Assembly (NCBI GenBank): GCA_051881715.1
Contig: JBJEQK010000135.1
Coordinates: 1-33,278, forward strand
Source of the DNA: UBA1425 sp051881715
GTDB lineage: Bacteria > Bacillota > Clostridia > Oscillospirales > Acutalibacteraceae
Direction of reading: 5' to 3'
Length of the DNA: 33,278 nucleotides
Every line of letters begins with the position of its first letter. Within the stretch, counting starts at the first letter, position 1. A program made the translations under genes and the position numbers. Shown here piece by piece: positions 23,583 through 31,413 of the stretch. The notes beneath the pieces were generated by a model. It did not search any database. It saw nothing but the letters and a program-made list of their open reading frames with translations, and was not told the DNA's origin.

Positions 23583-25064
23583 TTATAGGGTTAGGTTTTG
23601 CAAAAGAAGGTCGTTGAAATCCTTGTGTTCGGTCAGCTGAACCGTGCGGATTTTTGTGCTTTTTTCGGCGCAATCCCGTATCCGTTGGTTGTCCAACAGC
23701 AGCATGGCCGCACCTGTGGCTGCTGCATTGCCAATAGCGGAAACTGAATTTTCGGGGAAATCCGCCAGCAGACCGACCGCTTTGGCAGATCGCAGGGACA
23801 GATGTGTGCCGAAGGTTCCGGCGATCTGTGCATGATCCGGCTTTTGCACATCGGCTTCCCGCAGCAGTAGATCCATGCCGGTACGCATGGCGGATTTGGA
23901 AAGCTGAAACGCACGAATGTCTGCTTGTGTGAGATAGACATCGGTGCCGTCTATGATGTATCGGTCGCCGCAGGTGAGCAACCCGTCCGATGTAAGGATG
24001 CGCTTTTTGCGCAGACAGGCGATGAGATCAATCAGACCGGAGCCGCAAATGCCCGTTGCTTTTGTATTGCTGTGTACCGTAGGCAAAAGTTTGCCGCCAA
24101 ACAGCTTCACCGATTCGATGGCGCCGTCTACGGCAGGCATACCGCACTCCAGTCCAGCGCCCTCAAAGGCAGGACCTGCCGCACAGGAACAGCCCAGCAC
24201 ATCCCCGTCTTTTTGCAGAAGAATTTCGCCGTTGGTACCGAGGTCGGCGAGCAGATGAACGCCCTCGTCCCAAACATGGCTTGCGAGGCTGGCGGTCAAA
24301 ATATCGGCGCCCAAAAAGGCGGAAATACAAGGCGGGACAAACACCTTCACCCCGGCACACAGGGGCAGAAAATCCGTATCGTAAAAGTCTCCGAACCGTG
24401 TTTCACAGCGGAAAGGGGAGACGCTGATGCAAGCCGGTGACTGCTCAAAAAGCAGGTACAGCATCGCTGTGTTGCCGGTCAGGACAGCGGCGTCCACATC
24501 AGAGGAGGATAGACCTGTATTTCGCAAAAGATCAGAGCAAGCGGCATGAAGCGATCTTTGAACAGACTGCGACAAGAGCAGCGCTTTGCCGTGCATCGCT
24601 GCGTGCAGTCGGGAGAGGACATCGGCGCCGAACGCGGACTGCGGGTTTGGGAAAACCGTCTGCACACACAGTTTTGCCGTGGTTTGGTCATACAAAGAAA
24701 CGCTGACTGTAGTTGTACCGAGATCGACCACAAAGCCGAATTTTTTGCCTAAGGGATGCACCGCGGCAAGGTGACTGGACGCGGTACTTTTGTTCCACAT
24801 TTTTGTGTCCGGCAGTGTGATGGTGACGTCTCCCAATGCAAGTGTTTGACAGCACAGACGGACATTGCCTCCGAGGACAGCGCTTTCTGCGGCTGTCGGG
24901 TCGGACAGTGCGCCGACTGCCTCTGCGCGGCACTTTCTGCACGTTCCTTTTCCGCCGCAGGGGTGCGCAACGGAAAAGTCCGTCAGCAGTTCCGACAAAA
25001 GGCACGGCGCTTCAAAATAACGGATATGTTGTTGTCCGTTTTGCAAAATGATGGCTTTATTCAT
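23583..25064 (-). CDS. RACo-like [2Fe-2S] ASKHA corrinoid-activation protein
   Basis: A 493-residue protein of the family that reductively reactivates corrinoid proteins (RACo, DUF4445). Residues 1-85 are a plant-type [2Fe-2S] ferredoxin domain with C36, C42, C45 (HPCGGKGTCRKC) and C71 or C72. From residue 112 comes an actin/Hsp70-like ATPase with DLGTTTV (114-120), VLTGNTAM, LADLGTNGEI and GICGSGLIDL. Known RACo proteins are longer (about 600 residues), so a linker domain appears reduced. No corrinoid methyltransferase or corrinoid protein is in the window, so the client is unclear. It overlaps the MATE stop by 8 nt and has little ribosome site, suggesting coupled translation. Confidence 0.88.
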   Translation of the reverse strand: MNKAIILQNGQQHIRYFEAPCLLSELLTDFSVAHPCGGKGTCRKCRAEAVGALSDPTAAESAVLGGNVRLCCQTLALGDVTITLPDTKMWNKSTASSHLAAVHPLGKKFGFVVDLGTTTVSVSLYDQTTAKLCVQTVFPNPQSAFGADVLSRLHAAMHGKALLLSQSVQRSLHAACSDLLRNTGLSSSDVDAAVLTGNTAMLYLLFEQSPACISVSPFRCETRFGDFYDTDFLPLCAGVKVFVPPCISAFLGADILTASLASHVWDEGVHLLADLGTNGEILLQKDGDVLGCSCAAGPAFEGAGLECGMPAVDGAIESVKLFGGKLLPTVHSNTKATGICGSGLIDLIACLRKKRILTSDGLLTCGDRYIIDGTDVYLTQADIRAFQLSKSAMRTGMDLLLREADVQKPDHAQIAGTFGTHLSLRSAKAVGLLADFPENSVSAIGNAAATGAAMLLLDNQRIRDCAEKSTKIRTVQLTEHKDFNDLLLQNLTL

Positions 25065-26427
25065 ACGATTTTTCAGAGCGGATCCGCAGGAAATCCGGGA
25101 CAGTTTTAAACTTGTGCATGACGTACAGATACATGGGGATCAGGAAAAGGTCTGCGGCAAACCACGCGGCGGGATTTGCCCAGCAGGCCGCCGCATAGCC
25201 GAATCGGCGGACAAAGACGAAGCCGACGGTACCGCGGGCAATCAGCTCGAACAGACCGGCTGTCATGGCGGGAATGCTGAATCCCATACCTTGCAAGGCG
25301 TTACGCAGAACAAAGATAATGACCAAAACGGCATAGAGTGCGCTGTTGATACGCAGGAACTGCATACCGTAGTCCAAAACGACGGTTTCACTTGCGCTGA
25401 CAAACAGCATCATGATGTATCGACCGAAGCATCGGGCAATGACGGCACCGATCACGGAATAGATGAACGCCATGCAAAGACCGTTTCTCGTTCCCTGCGA
25501 GATGCGATCCACCCGTTTTGCGCCGAGATTTTGTCCGCAAAATGTCGCCAGCGTCAGACCGATCGTTTCCGCCGGAAGCACAATGATCAGCTGTGTTTTG
25601 CCGGCGATCGTCATGGCGGCAATGGCGTCGGAGCCCAACTCATTGACGCAGGATTGCAGCATGACGGAGCCGATAGCCGTGATGGAGAATTGCAGTGCCA
25701 TAGGTAAACCGGCATACAGAAGCTTTTGACAGCATTCTGCGTTCGGACGCATATCGCCTTTTTGCAGGTGTAAAAGGGGGAAACTGCGGTGAATGTAGTA
25801 CAGACACAGGATCCCGGACAACGCCTGCGCAATGACTGTGGCGACCGCCACGCCCATCACGCCCATGCCGAACTGTATGACGAACAGCAGGTCAAGACCG
25901 ATATTGATGACCGAAGAGAAGATCAGAAAGTACAGCGGTGTTTTGCTGTCTCCCACGGCACGGATCAGACACGCCACGGAGTTGTACAGTACGGTTGCGG
26001 GAATACCGAGAAAGATAATGGAGATGTATGTTTTTGCGTCCGGGATCAGCGAATCTGGCGTATTCAAAATGCGCAGCAGCCATTCTGTTCCGAAATATGT
26101 CAGCAAAGAGACAAATACGCTGATGGCCGCAGAGAGGTAGACCAAATTCGCAATGAATTTGCGCATCTTTGTAAAGTCATTGGCGCCGAAGCACTGGGAG
26201 ACGGGGATGGCAAATCCGGTGCACAGACCGATGATGGAACCGATCACCAGAAAGTGCAGTGAGCCGACACAGCCCATGGCGGAGAGTGCGTCCTTGCCGA
26301 CGAACCGTCCGACGATGATGCTGTCCACCATATTATAAAACTGCTGAAAAAGATTTCCTGCCATCAGCGGCAGGCAGAAGCGAAGGATCAGCGAGGAGGG
26401 CTTCCCTTCGGTCATGTCACGAACCAT
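25057..26427 (-). CDS. MATE-family efflux transporter
   Basis: A 456-residue integral membrane antiporter with about 12 hydrophobic helices. The MatE signature near the N-terminus (LPLMAGNLFQQFYNMVDSII, from about residue 18) and the repeated half with TAIGSVMLQSC and AAMTIAGK are characteristic. Such proteins export cationic compounds using Na+ or H+ gradients; the substrate is not predictable here. The ATG at 26427 is chosen over a GTG at 26436 because AGGTG sits 6 nt upstream. It is the first gene of an operon with the RACo-like and MBL genes. Confidence 0.92.
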   Translation of the reverse strand: MVRDMTEGKPSSLILRFCLPLMAGNLFQQFYNMVDSIIVGRFVGKDALSAMGCVGSLHFLVIGSIIGLCTGFAIPVSQCFGANDFTKMRKFIANLVYLSAAISVFVSLLTYFGTEWLLRILNTPDSLIPDAKTYISIIFLGIPATVLYNSVACLIRAVGDSKTPLYFLIFSSVINIGLDLLFVIQFGMGVMGVAVATVIAQALSGILCLYYIHRSFPLLHLQKGDMRPNAECCQKLLYAGLPMALQFSITAIGSVMLQSCVNELGSDAIAAMTIAGKTQLIIVLPAETIGLTLATFCGQNLGAKRVDRISQGTRNGLCMAFIYSVIGAVIARCFGRYIMMLFVSASETVVLDYGMQFLRINSALYAVLVIIFVLRNALQGMGFSIPAMTAGLFELIARGTVGFVFVRRFGYAAACWANPAAWFAADLFLIPMYLYVMHKFKTVPDFLRIRSEKSYE

Positions 26428-26457
26428 TTTGAACACCTGCTTTTACAAACTTGTCTC

Positions 26458-26463
26458 ATTATA
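26458..26463 (-). promoter_or_regulatory. -10 element upstream of MATE operon
   Basis: A perfect TATAAT on the minus strand, about 30 nt before the MATE start. No convincing -35 box is seen 16-18 nt upstream. Confidence 0.4.
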
Positions 26464-26496
26464 CTACACATTTCGGCAAAATAAAAGAGGGTAAAC

Positions 26497-26538
26497 AAAG
26501 AAAAAAGCCCGAACCTGCAGAAACAGGATTCAGGCTTT
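26497..26538 (-). terminator. Intrinsic terminator of SDR operon
   Basis: On the minus strand, AAAGCCTGAA-T-CCTG and CAGG-TT-CGGGCTTT form a long stem with small imperfections, followed by TTTTTTCTTTG. It lies just past the stop of the first SDR-type gene (26551). Confidence 0.85.
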
Positions 26539-26550
26539 AATAGATGCGGT

Positions 26551-27561
26551 TTATTCGCTCTTCATTTCCACCAGCTCCGCATTGCCCTTGAAGGCGTCCA
26601 CGGAAAGCTTGACGGAGTCAAAGATGGCGGACTTGATGTCGTCATCAGTGGCGCCGAGGGACTTTGCCCACTTGTTGTCAATGAATGTGTTCATGCACAT
26701 GATATCTGCCAGACCGACCGGGTCGATACCGCCCTCCACGTTCTTGTCCTTGTAGACCTTGCGCATATGCAGTCCGAACAGCTGGAACATCCACTTCTGG
26801 ATGTTGATGATCTTTCTGTTGGGCTTGCCCATTGCCTCATGTACGATAGCGAGGAAATCGTTCCATGTGTAGTTGTAGTAGCTGATGGGGTATGCGTTGC
26901 CGCCTTTGTTCTTTTCCGCCGCGCCGACGATAGTCTGGGCAACCTGACGAACCGTCAGCATAGCGGTGCCGCCCTTGGGATAGAAGGTGATGGGACCCAT
27001 GTTTTCCAGCTGCTCGATCAGAATGACCCAAACAGGCTTGCGGCCGGGCTGGGTACCGAAAATGTACGGCAGCTCCAGAATGGCAACGTCCATGGTGTCG
27101 TCCGCAAAGGAAAGCGCCACCTTTTCCTGCTCGATACGGCTGCGGATGTAGGGATGCTTTTCGGTCAGCTTCATGTCAGGATACTTCTTGGCGAAGTAGG
27201 CGAAGTAGGAGCCGAGAACCACGGTCTTGGTGATGCCGGCTTTCTTAGCCAGGGGAATCAGCCTTTCCAGAGGACGGATGTTGTACTTTTCGTAGGCGGC
27301 ATAAACAGGCGCGGGGAATTCAACGCGCTCGTCCACGCCTGCGGCAAAGACGAAGCAATCGCAGCCTTCCATCATCTTCAGAACTTCATCGTCAGAAAGT
27401 TCCAAATAGTTCTGGAAAAGGATCTCCATTTCTGCCGGAATGGGTGCGCCCTTCGGCAGGGGAGGCAGTGCAACGGTGCGTACCTCGTGACCGCGGTCAA
27501 TGAACAGCTGTGCAGCGGCGGAGCCGAGCAGACCCGTGCCGCCGATCATAAAAACTTTCAT
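26551..27561 (-). CDS. NAD(P)-binding SDR-type epimerase/reductase
   Basis: A 336-residue extended/atypical short-chain dehydrogenase-reductase. The Rossmann motif GGTGLLGSAA (8-17) is intact. The usual catalytic YxxxK is not clear: the corresponding position reads PYIRSRIEQEK, so activity may be altered or use another residue. The C-terminal third (from about 200) would be the substrate-binding part. Its start is 12 nt after the end of the longer SDR gene, so the pair form an operon ending in the terminator at 26.5 kb. Substrate unknown. An isomerase or NmrA-like regulatory function cannot be excluded. Confidence 0.78.
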   Translation of the reverse strand: MKVFMIGGTGLLGSAAAQLFIDRGHEVRTVALPPLPKGAPIPAEMEILFQNYLELSDDEVLKMMEGCDCFVFAAGVDERVEFPAPVYAAYEKYNIRPLERLIPLAKKAGITKTVVLGSYFAYFAKKYPDMKLTEKHPYIRSRIEQEKVALSFADDTMDVAILELPYIFGTQPGRKPVWVILIEQLENMGPITFYPKGGTAMLTVRQVAQTIVGAAEKNKGGNAYPISYYNYTWNDFLAIVHEAMGKPNRKIINIQKWMFQLFGLHMRKVYKDKNVEGGIDPVGLADIMCMNTFIDNKWAKSLGATDDDIKSAIFDSVKLSVDAFKGNAELVEMKSE

Positions 27562-27573
27562 GTGCAGATCTCC

Positions 27574-29085
27574 TTAATAGTCTTTGAAGCCTTTGAAAAT
27601 GGTTTCATCGTAGAAGTTGTTTTCATCCTTGCTGTGCAGGGGGTACCAAACCTGTGCGAAGAAGGGGTTGATCTTGGCTTCTGTGTCGTAGTCCCAGGGC
27701 CAGGGAAGCTCTTCGGGGCACCAGTGACCGCCCTTGAGCACCAGGTTGGGGGACATTTCAAATTCGTTGCCGCGGGCGCTCTTCCACTTCAGCGGTGTGA
27801 ACAGATCGCCCTTGACCATGGTTTCGGACAGGCACTCGCCGCCACGGAAAGCCGCCGCCTTGCGCATATCTTCGATGTCCAGTTCACTGTCGGGTTTGGA
27901 CTCGTCATAGCCGTGATCGAGCAGTGTGACTGTCTCGGTGGGACGTTCGATCTTTACATCGTCCCATGTGCCAATCTTGTTCCAATCCTCTTCGGTGCCG
28001 TAGTAGGCAGAGATGCGGTCTTTATTGTGTGTAGCTTTCCAGTGCAGGGTGCCGTACAGCTCGGTCTGTGCGATCTTTTTCATGAAAGGCTTTGCCACAG
28101 CGCCGACGGCAGAGCTCAGGAAAGAGGGGAGCACCTTGCAGGCGCGGTAGTAGGCAGGCACGTTCTTCGCCATATCCGCAAAATATTTCTTGATGGGGAT
28201 GTTGGCACGGAAGTGAAGAATCTCCTCCAGCTTGTCGGAGTCGGCATACCACTGACCGTGGAAGTTGCGCAGAATGAACCAGGACGCTTCAAACAGCTTC
28301 TTGGGAGAGGGAAGTCCCAGCGCGCCGAGCAGATACTCTTCAAACTCATAGTTGGTGATGCGGTATTCCTTGCCGCTGCCGATGTTGTAGAACTTGCGCC
28401 AGAAGCTGTCCGGCACGTCCGGCTCGCAGACGTTGGCCAGCAGTCTGCCGGAGTCCTCGACGGTAGCCCATTCCAGAACGCCGTTGATCGGGACATGGAA
28501 CATGATGGGATCCATGTTCTTAAGGATCGCAGGATAGAGAATGCCGGACTGGCGCAGGGAGACCCAGTAGCGCAGACCCGATTCGGCAAAGACGGCTTCC
28601 GCCTTGACCTTGCTGATGGCATAGTGGTCATATACGCTGATTTTGATGGGGTCGCCGGTTCTTGCCCAATGGATGGGCGGATTGCGGTCGCCGGTCTCGG
28701 CCACAGTACCGATATACACAACCTTCACCGCGTCGGGGTCGGGCTGCGCTTTTACGGCACGGACGATATTCTCGGCGGCAGCGACGTTGGTCTTGATGGT
28801 TTTGCGGGGATAGTAGTCTGCGGCAGGAGAAACCATACCGCCCACGTGCAGGACATAATCGGCGCCGTTGACCATTTGCAGAACGTCCTCATAGTTGGTC
28901 AGGTCGCCCCAAACGATTTTAACGGCGGGGTCGTTCATGTAGGGCATGAACTTTTTGCGGTTCTTTTCGCTGTTGCGAAGCAGCAAAACAATGTTGTGAC
29001 GATACTTGCGGGCATACAGCTCCAGAAATCCCTGAAAGCCCATGTTGCCCGATGCACCGGTCAGCGCGACGGTTGTCTTCTTCAT
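27574..29085 (-). CDS. Extended SDR-type NAD(P)-dependent oxidoreductase with long C-terminus
   Basis: A 503-residue protein. Residues 1-330 resemble an extended SDR: nucleotide loop TGASGNMGFQG (9-19), a stretch VLHVGGMVSP (78-87) and the catalytic YAISK (Y155, K159). The last 170 or so residues are not typical of the family and I cannot assign them. The frame stays open 93 codons further upstream, but the ATG at 29085 is preferred: AGGAGTG precedes it, the Rossmann fold starts directly after, and a good promoter lies between the two positions. It is the first gene of a two-gene SDR operon. Substrate unknown. Confidence 0.82.
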   Translation of the reverse strand: MKKTTVALTGASGNMGFQGFLELYARKYRHNIVLLLRNSEKNRKKFMPYMNDPAVKIVWGDLTNYEDVLQMVNGADYVLHVGGMVSPAADYYPRKTIKTNVAAAENIVRAVKAQPDPDAVKVVYIGTVAETGDRNPPIHWARTGDPIKISVYDHYAISKVKAEAVFAESGLRYWVSLRQSGILYPAILKNMDPIMFHVPINGVLEWATVEDSGRLLANVCEPDVPDSFWRKFYNIGSGKEYRITNYEFEEYLLGALGLPSPKKLFEASWFILRNFHGQWYADSDKLEEILHFRANIPIKKYFADMAKNVPAYYRACKVLPSFLSSAVGAVAKPFMKKIAQTELYGTLHWKATHNKDRISAYYGTEEDWNKIGTWDDVKIERPTETVTLLDHGYDESKPDSELDIEDMRKAAAFRGGECLSETMVKGDLFTPLKWKSARGNEFEMSPNLVLKGGHWCPEELPWPWDYDTEAKINPFFAQVWYPLHSKDENNFYDETIFKGFKDY

Positions 29086-29121
29086 ATGCACACTCCTCAT
29101 ATTTTTTGGGTATCCTAATAA

Positions 29122-29150
29122 ATTATAAAGAAAAGCACGTGTGTTTACAA
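29122..29150 (-). promoter_or_regulatory. Sigma-A-type promoter for SDR operon
   Basis: On the minus strand, TTGTAA (29150-29145), a 17-nt spacer and a perfect TATAAT (29127-29122), about 37 nt before the chosen start of the long SDR gene. Confidence 0.7.
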
Positions 29151-29194
29151 GAACAATTTGCCGAAAAATGTTCAATAAAGTAAATTTTGTACAG

Positions 29195-30019
29195 TTATTG
29201 AAGCAGTGCGGCAGATTCGGGTACGGCGGAGAGAAGCAGAGCATGGAATTGTTGCGCGGCACGATTCGCCGTTTCCTGCACTTCACGGTGGGAAAGGGGC
29301 GTGTCGCTGATCCCTGCCGCAAGGTTGGTGATGCAGCTGATCCCGCATACCCGCATCCCGGCATGTACGGCGGCGATCGCTTCGCAGGCGGTGCTCATGC
29401 CGACGGCGTCCGCACCCAGCAGACCGAACATCCGAATCTCCTCGGGAGACTCATAATTGGGACCGGACGCCTGCAAATAGACGCCTGTTTTCAGCGGTAT
29501 ATTTGCCTGCTTTGCGCAGGCGGAAACGACAGATGCAAGGGACGGGTCGTATATTTGGCTCATATCCGGGAACCGAACGCCCAGTTCGTCCAAATTTGGA
29601 CCCACGAGCGGCGAGGGAACAAAACTGCCGATCTGCCCGGTCAGGAGCATCAGATCTCCCGGACGGAGCGTTTCACGGATGCCGCCTGCCGCATTGGTCA
29701 GAAAAAGGATTTCGGCGCCTAACAATCGCATAAGGCGGATGGGCAGAACGACCTCGTGCATGGTGTACCCCTCATAATAATGTATGCGCCCCTGCATGAG
29801 GACAACGGGCACATTGCGCAGGAAACCAAAAATGAACCGTCCCCTGTGTCCCACAACGGTGGATTTCGGGAAACCGGGTATATCGGCGTAATCAATACAT
29901 TTTTCTATTTCCACCTCGTGCGCAAAACTGCCGAGCCCGGAGCCGAGGACGATGGCGATTTTCGGTACAAAGTCCGTCTGCTTGCGTACATATTCAAGAC
30001 ATTTTGTGAGCGTTTGCAT
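29195..30019 (-). CDS. punA: Purine-nucleoside phosphorylase (trimeric type)
   Basis: A 274-residue enzyme splitting purine nucleosides with phosphate into base and ribose-1-phosphate. Family motifs are IVLGSGLGSF (23-32, phosphate loop), GHRGRF (57-62), QGRIHYYEGY (76-85), LTNAAGGI (107-114), GPNYESPEE (186-194), VGMST (206-210) and ITNLAAGI (230-237). This is the PNP/MTAP (class II, trimeric) family, not the hexameric DeoD type. The ATG at 30019 has a GGAGGG site; an earlier in-frame start is less likely. It is divergent from dacA and appears to be a single-gene unit. The symbol follows Bacillus usage. Confidence 0.94.
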   Translation of the reverse strand: MQTLTKCLEYVRKQTDFVPKIAIVLGSGLGSFAHEVEIEKCIDYADIPGFPKSTVVGHRGRFIFGFLRNVPVVLMQGRIHYYEGYTMHEVVLPIRLMRLLGAEILFLTNAAGGIRETLRPGDLMLLTGQIGSFVPSPLVGPNLDELGVRFPDMSQIYDPSLASVVSACAKQANIPLKTGVYLQASGPNYESPEEIRMFGLLGADAVGMSTACEAIAAVHAGMRVCGISCITNLAAGISDTPLSHREVQETANRAAQQFHALLLSAVPESAALLQ

Positions 30020-30035
30020 AGAATCCCTCCATCTG

Positions 30036-30070
30036 TCGGGAATTATATCATAAATCTTTCCCGAAAACAA
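30036..30070 (-). promoter_or_regulatory. Punitive-strand promoter with inverted repeat around -10 (punA)
   Basis: On the minus strand, TTGTTT (30070-30065), 17 nt, then an extended -10 TGA-TATAAT (30047-30042). The repeat TCGGGAA (30036-30042) / TTCCCGA (30058-30064), spacing 15 nt, brackets the -10 box. It could be an operator shared with the divergent dacA, but the regulator is unknown. Confidence 0.6.
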
Positions 30071-30098
30071 TATTCTTTACCGATGGGAGGTATGTATA

Positions 30099-31322
30099 AT
30101 GTATAAAAAAATTCTTTCTGCACTGATGGCAGTGCTCTGTATTTTTTACTGCGGTGTGACTGCGGATGCGCTTGTATTGTACGAAGACGGATATCAGCTG
30201 TATGAGCCGGATGCGGTGGATGCAGATCTGGACGTTTTCAAGCCTGCGGACGGCTTGCCGGTGACGATAAACGCCAAAGCTGCCGTACTGATGGACATGA
30301 CCAGTGGAAAGATACTGCTGGAAAAAAATCCGCACGAAAAACTCTATCCCGCATCCGTCACCAAAATTATGTCCATGCTGCTGATTGCAGAGGCTGTGGA
30401 TCAGGGAGAGCTGCGGCTGACGGACGAGATCACCACCAGCACCAACGCCTCCTCCAAGGGCGGATCGCAGATCTGGCTGAAAGAGGGGGAGACGATGACG
30501 GCGGAGGAGATGCTGAAAGCCGTTGCGGTCTACAGCGCCAACGATGCCTGTACGGCACTTGGAGAGCATATCGCCGGCAGCAGTGAAGCGTTTGTCAACA
30601 TGATGAATGACAAGGCGAAAGCACTGGGCATGAACGACACGTATTTTGTCAACTGCACGGGTTTGGACGACGATACGACGGAGCACCTCACCACAGCATA
30701 CGATGTTGCGCTGATGTCCAGAGCCTTATTGCAGCATGAGTGGATCACACGATATACGACAATTTGGATGGATTCCCTGCGAGGCGGTGCAACGGAACTG
30801 GTGAACACCAATAAACTTGTCCGTTTTTATGACGGTGCAACGGGGTTGAAAACAGGCACAACAAACAAAGCCGGGTGCTGTGTGTCCGCCTCTGCAAAGC
30901 GCGGGGAAACCCATCTGATCGCCGTGGTTCTGGGCAGTGAAAACAGCAAGGATCGCTTTGACTGTGCGAGAACCATGCTGAATTGGGGGTTTGCAAACTA
31001 CGAAACGGTCACGCCAAAAATAGATCCGGCGCAAATTACAAATGTCCGCATCCTCAAAGGCGTTACCGACACCATGACCCCGCAGGTTCCGAAAACCGTT
31101 TCCGTCCTGATTCCCAAGGGCAAGGCGGGGGAGATCACGCAGGATATACAGATCTGCGTGGATGCCGAAGCGCCCATCGAAAAAGGGCAGGTTCTGGGCA
31201 AGGTGCAGATCAAACTCGGCGACGAGGTTCTGGGACAGTATACGCTTTCGGCACCGTTTTGTGTGGAGAAACTGACAGTATCCATTCTGTTTCGTCGCAT
31301 GATCGGCTTTTTTGCCCAATAA
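30099..31322 (+). CDS. D-alanyl-D-alanine carboxypeptidase (DacA/DacF type)
   Basis: A 407-residue exported serine peptidase (family S11, low-molecular-mass penicillin-binding protein) trimming the pentapeptide side chains of peptidoglycan. A signal peptide covers about residues 1-23. The active-site motifs are SVTK (S86, K89), SAN (146-148) and KTG (251-253). The region 290-385 is the beta-rich PBP5-type C-terminal domain, and the last residues could form the usual membrane-associated amphipathic helix. The start is supported by GGGAGG 8 nt before the ATG. It is divergent from punA. A hairpin covers its stop codon. Confidence 0.93.
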   Translation: MYKKILSALMAVLCIFYCGVTADALVLYEDGYQLYEPDAVDADLDVFKPADGLPVTINAKAAVLMDMTSGKILLEKNPHEKLYPASVTKIMSMLLIAEAVDQGELRLTDEITTSTNASSKGGSQIWLKEGETMTAEEMLKAVAVYSANDACTALGEHIAGSSEAFVNMMNDKAKALGMNDTYFVNCTGLDDDTTEHLTTAYDVALMSRALLQHEWITRYTTIWMDSLRGGATELVNTNKLVRFYDGATGLKTGTTNKAGCCVSASAKRGETHLIAVVLGSENSKDRFDCARTMLNWGFANYETVTPKIDPAQITNVRILKGVTDTMTPQVPKTVSVLIPKGKAGEITQDIQICVDAEAPIEKGQVLGKVQIKLGDEVLGQYTLSAPFCVEKLTVSILFRRMIGFFAQ

Positions 31323-31338
31323 AATGCATTTTTATTGG
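31316..31338 (+). other. AT-rich hairpin over the dacA stop codon
   Basis: CCAATAAAA and TTTTATTGG form a perfect 9-bp stem around TGCAT. The left arm includes the TAA stop. No downstream T-run is present; it may be a weak terminator or a 3' stabilising hairpin. Confidence 0.35.
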
Positions 31339-31347
31339 AATTTGATA

Positions 31348-31376
31348 TTGCATTTATCGGAAGAATCGGTTAAAAT
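31348..31376 (+). promoter_or_regulatory. Candidate promoter for pgi
   Basis: TTGCAT (31348-31353), 17 nt, then TAAAAT (31371-31376), about 38 nt before the pgi ATG. The -35 match is partial. Confidence 0.45.
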
Positions 31377-31413
31377 AAAAGTGTATAAATTTAGTTTTCT
31401 CGGAGGACAAATA

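Noticed and set aside
26767..29118. 783-codon open frame on the plus strand opposite the two SDR genes
   Set aside because: The opposite strand codes two proteins with clear Rossmann motifs, a promoter and a terminator. The plus-strand translation shows no domain and no ribosome site, so it is a codon-bias shadow.
29086..29364. 93-codon N-terminal extension of the long SDR protein
   Set aside because: It overlaps the promoter at 29122-29150 and the 3' end of punA, and has no SDR features; AGGAGTG supports the start at 29085.
31312..31413. 34-codon N-terminal extension of pgi
   Set aside because: It runs over the dacA stop region and the candidate promoter; a strong CGGAGGAC site supports the start at 31414.
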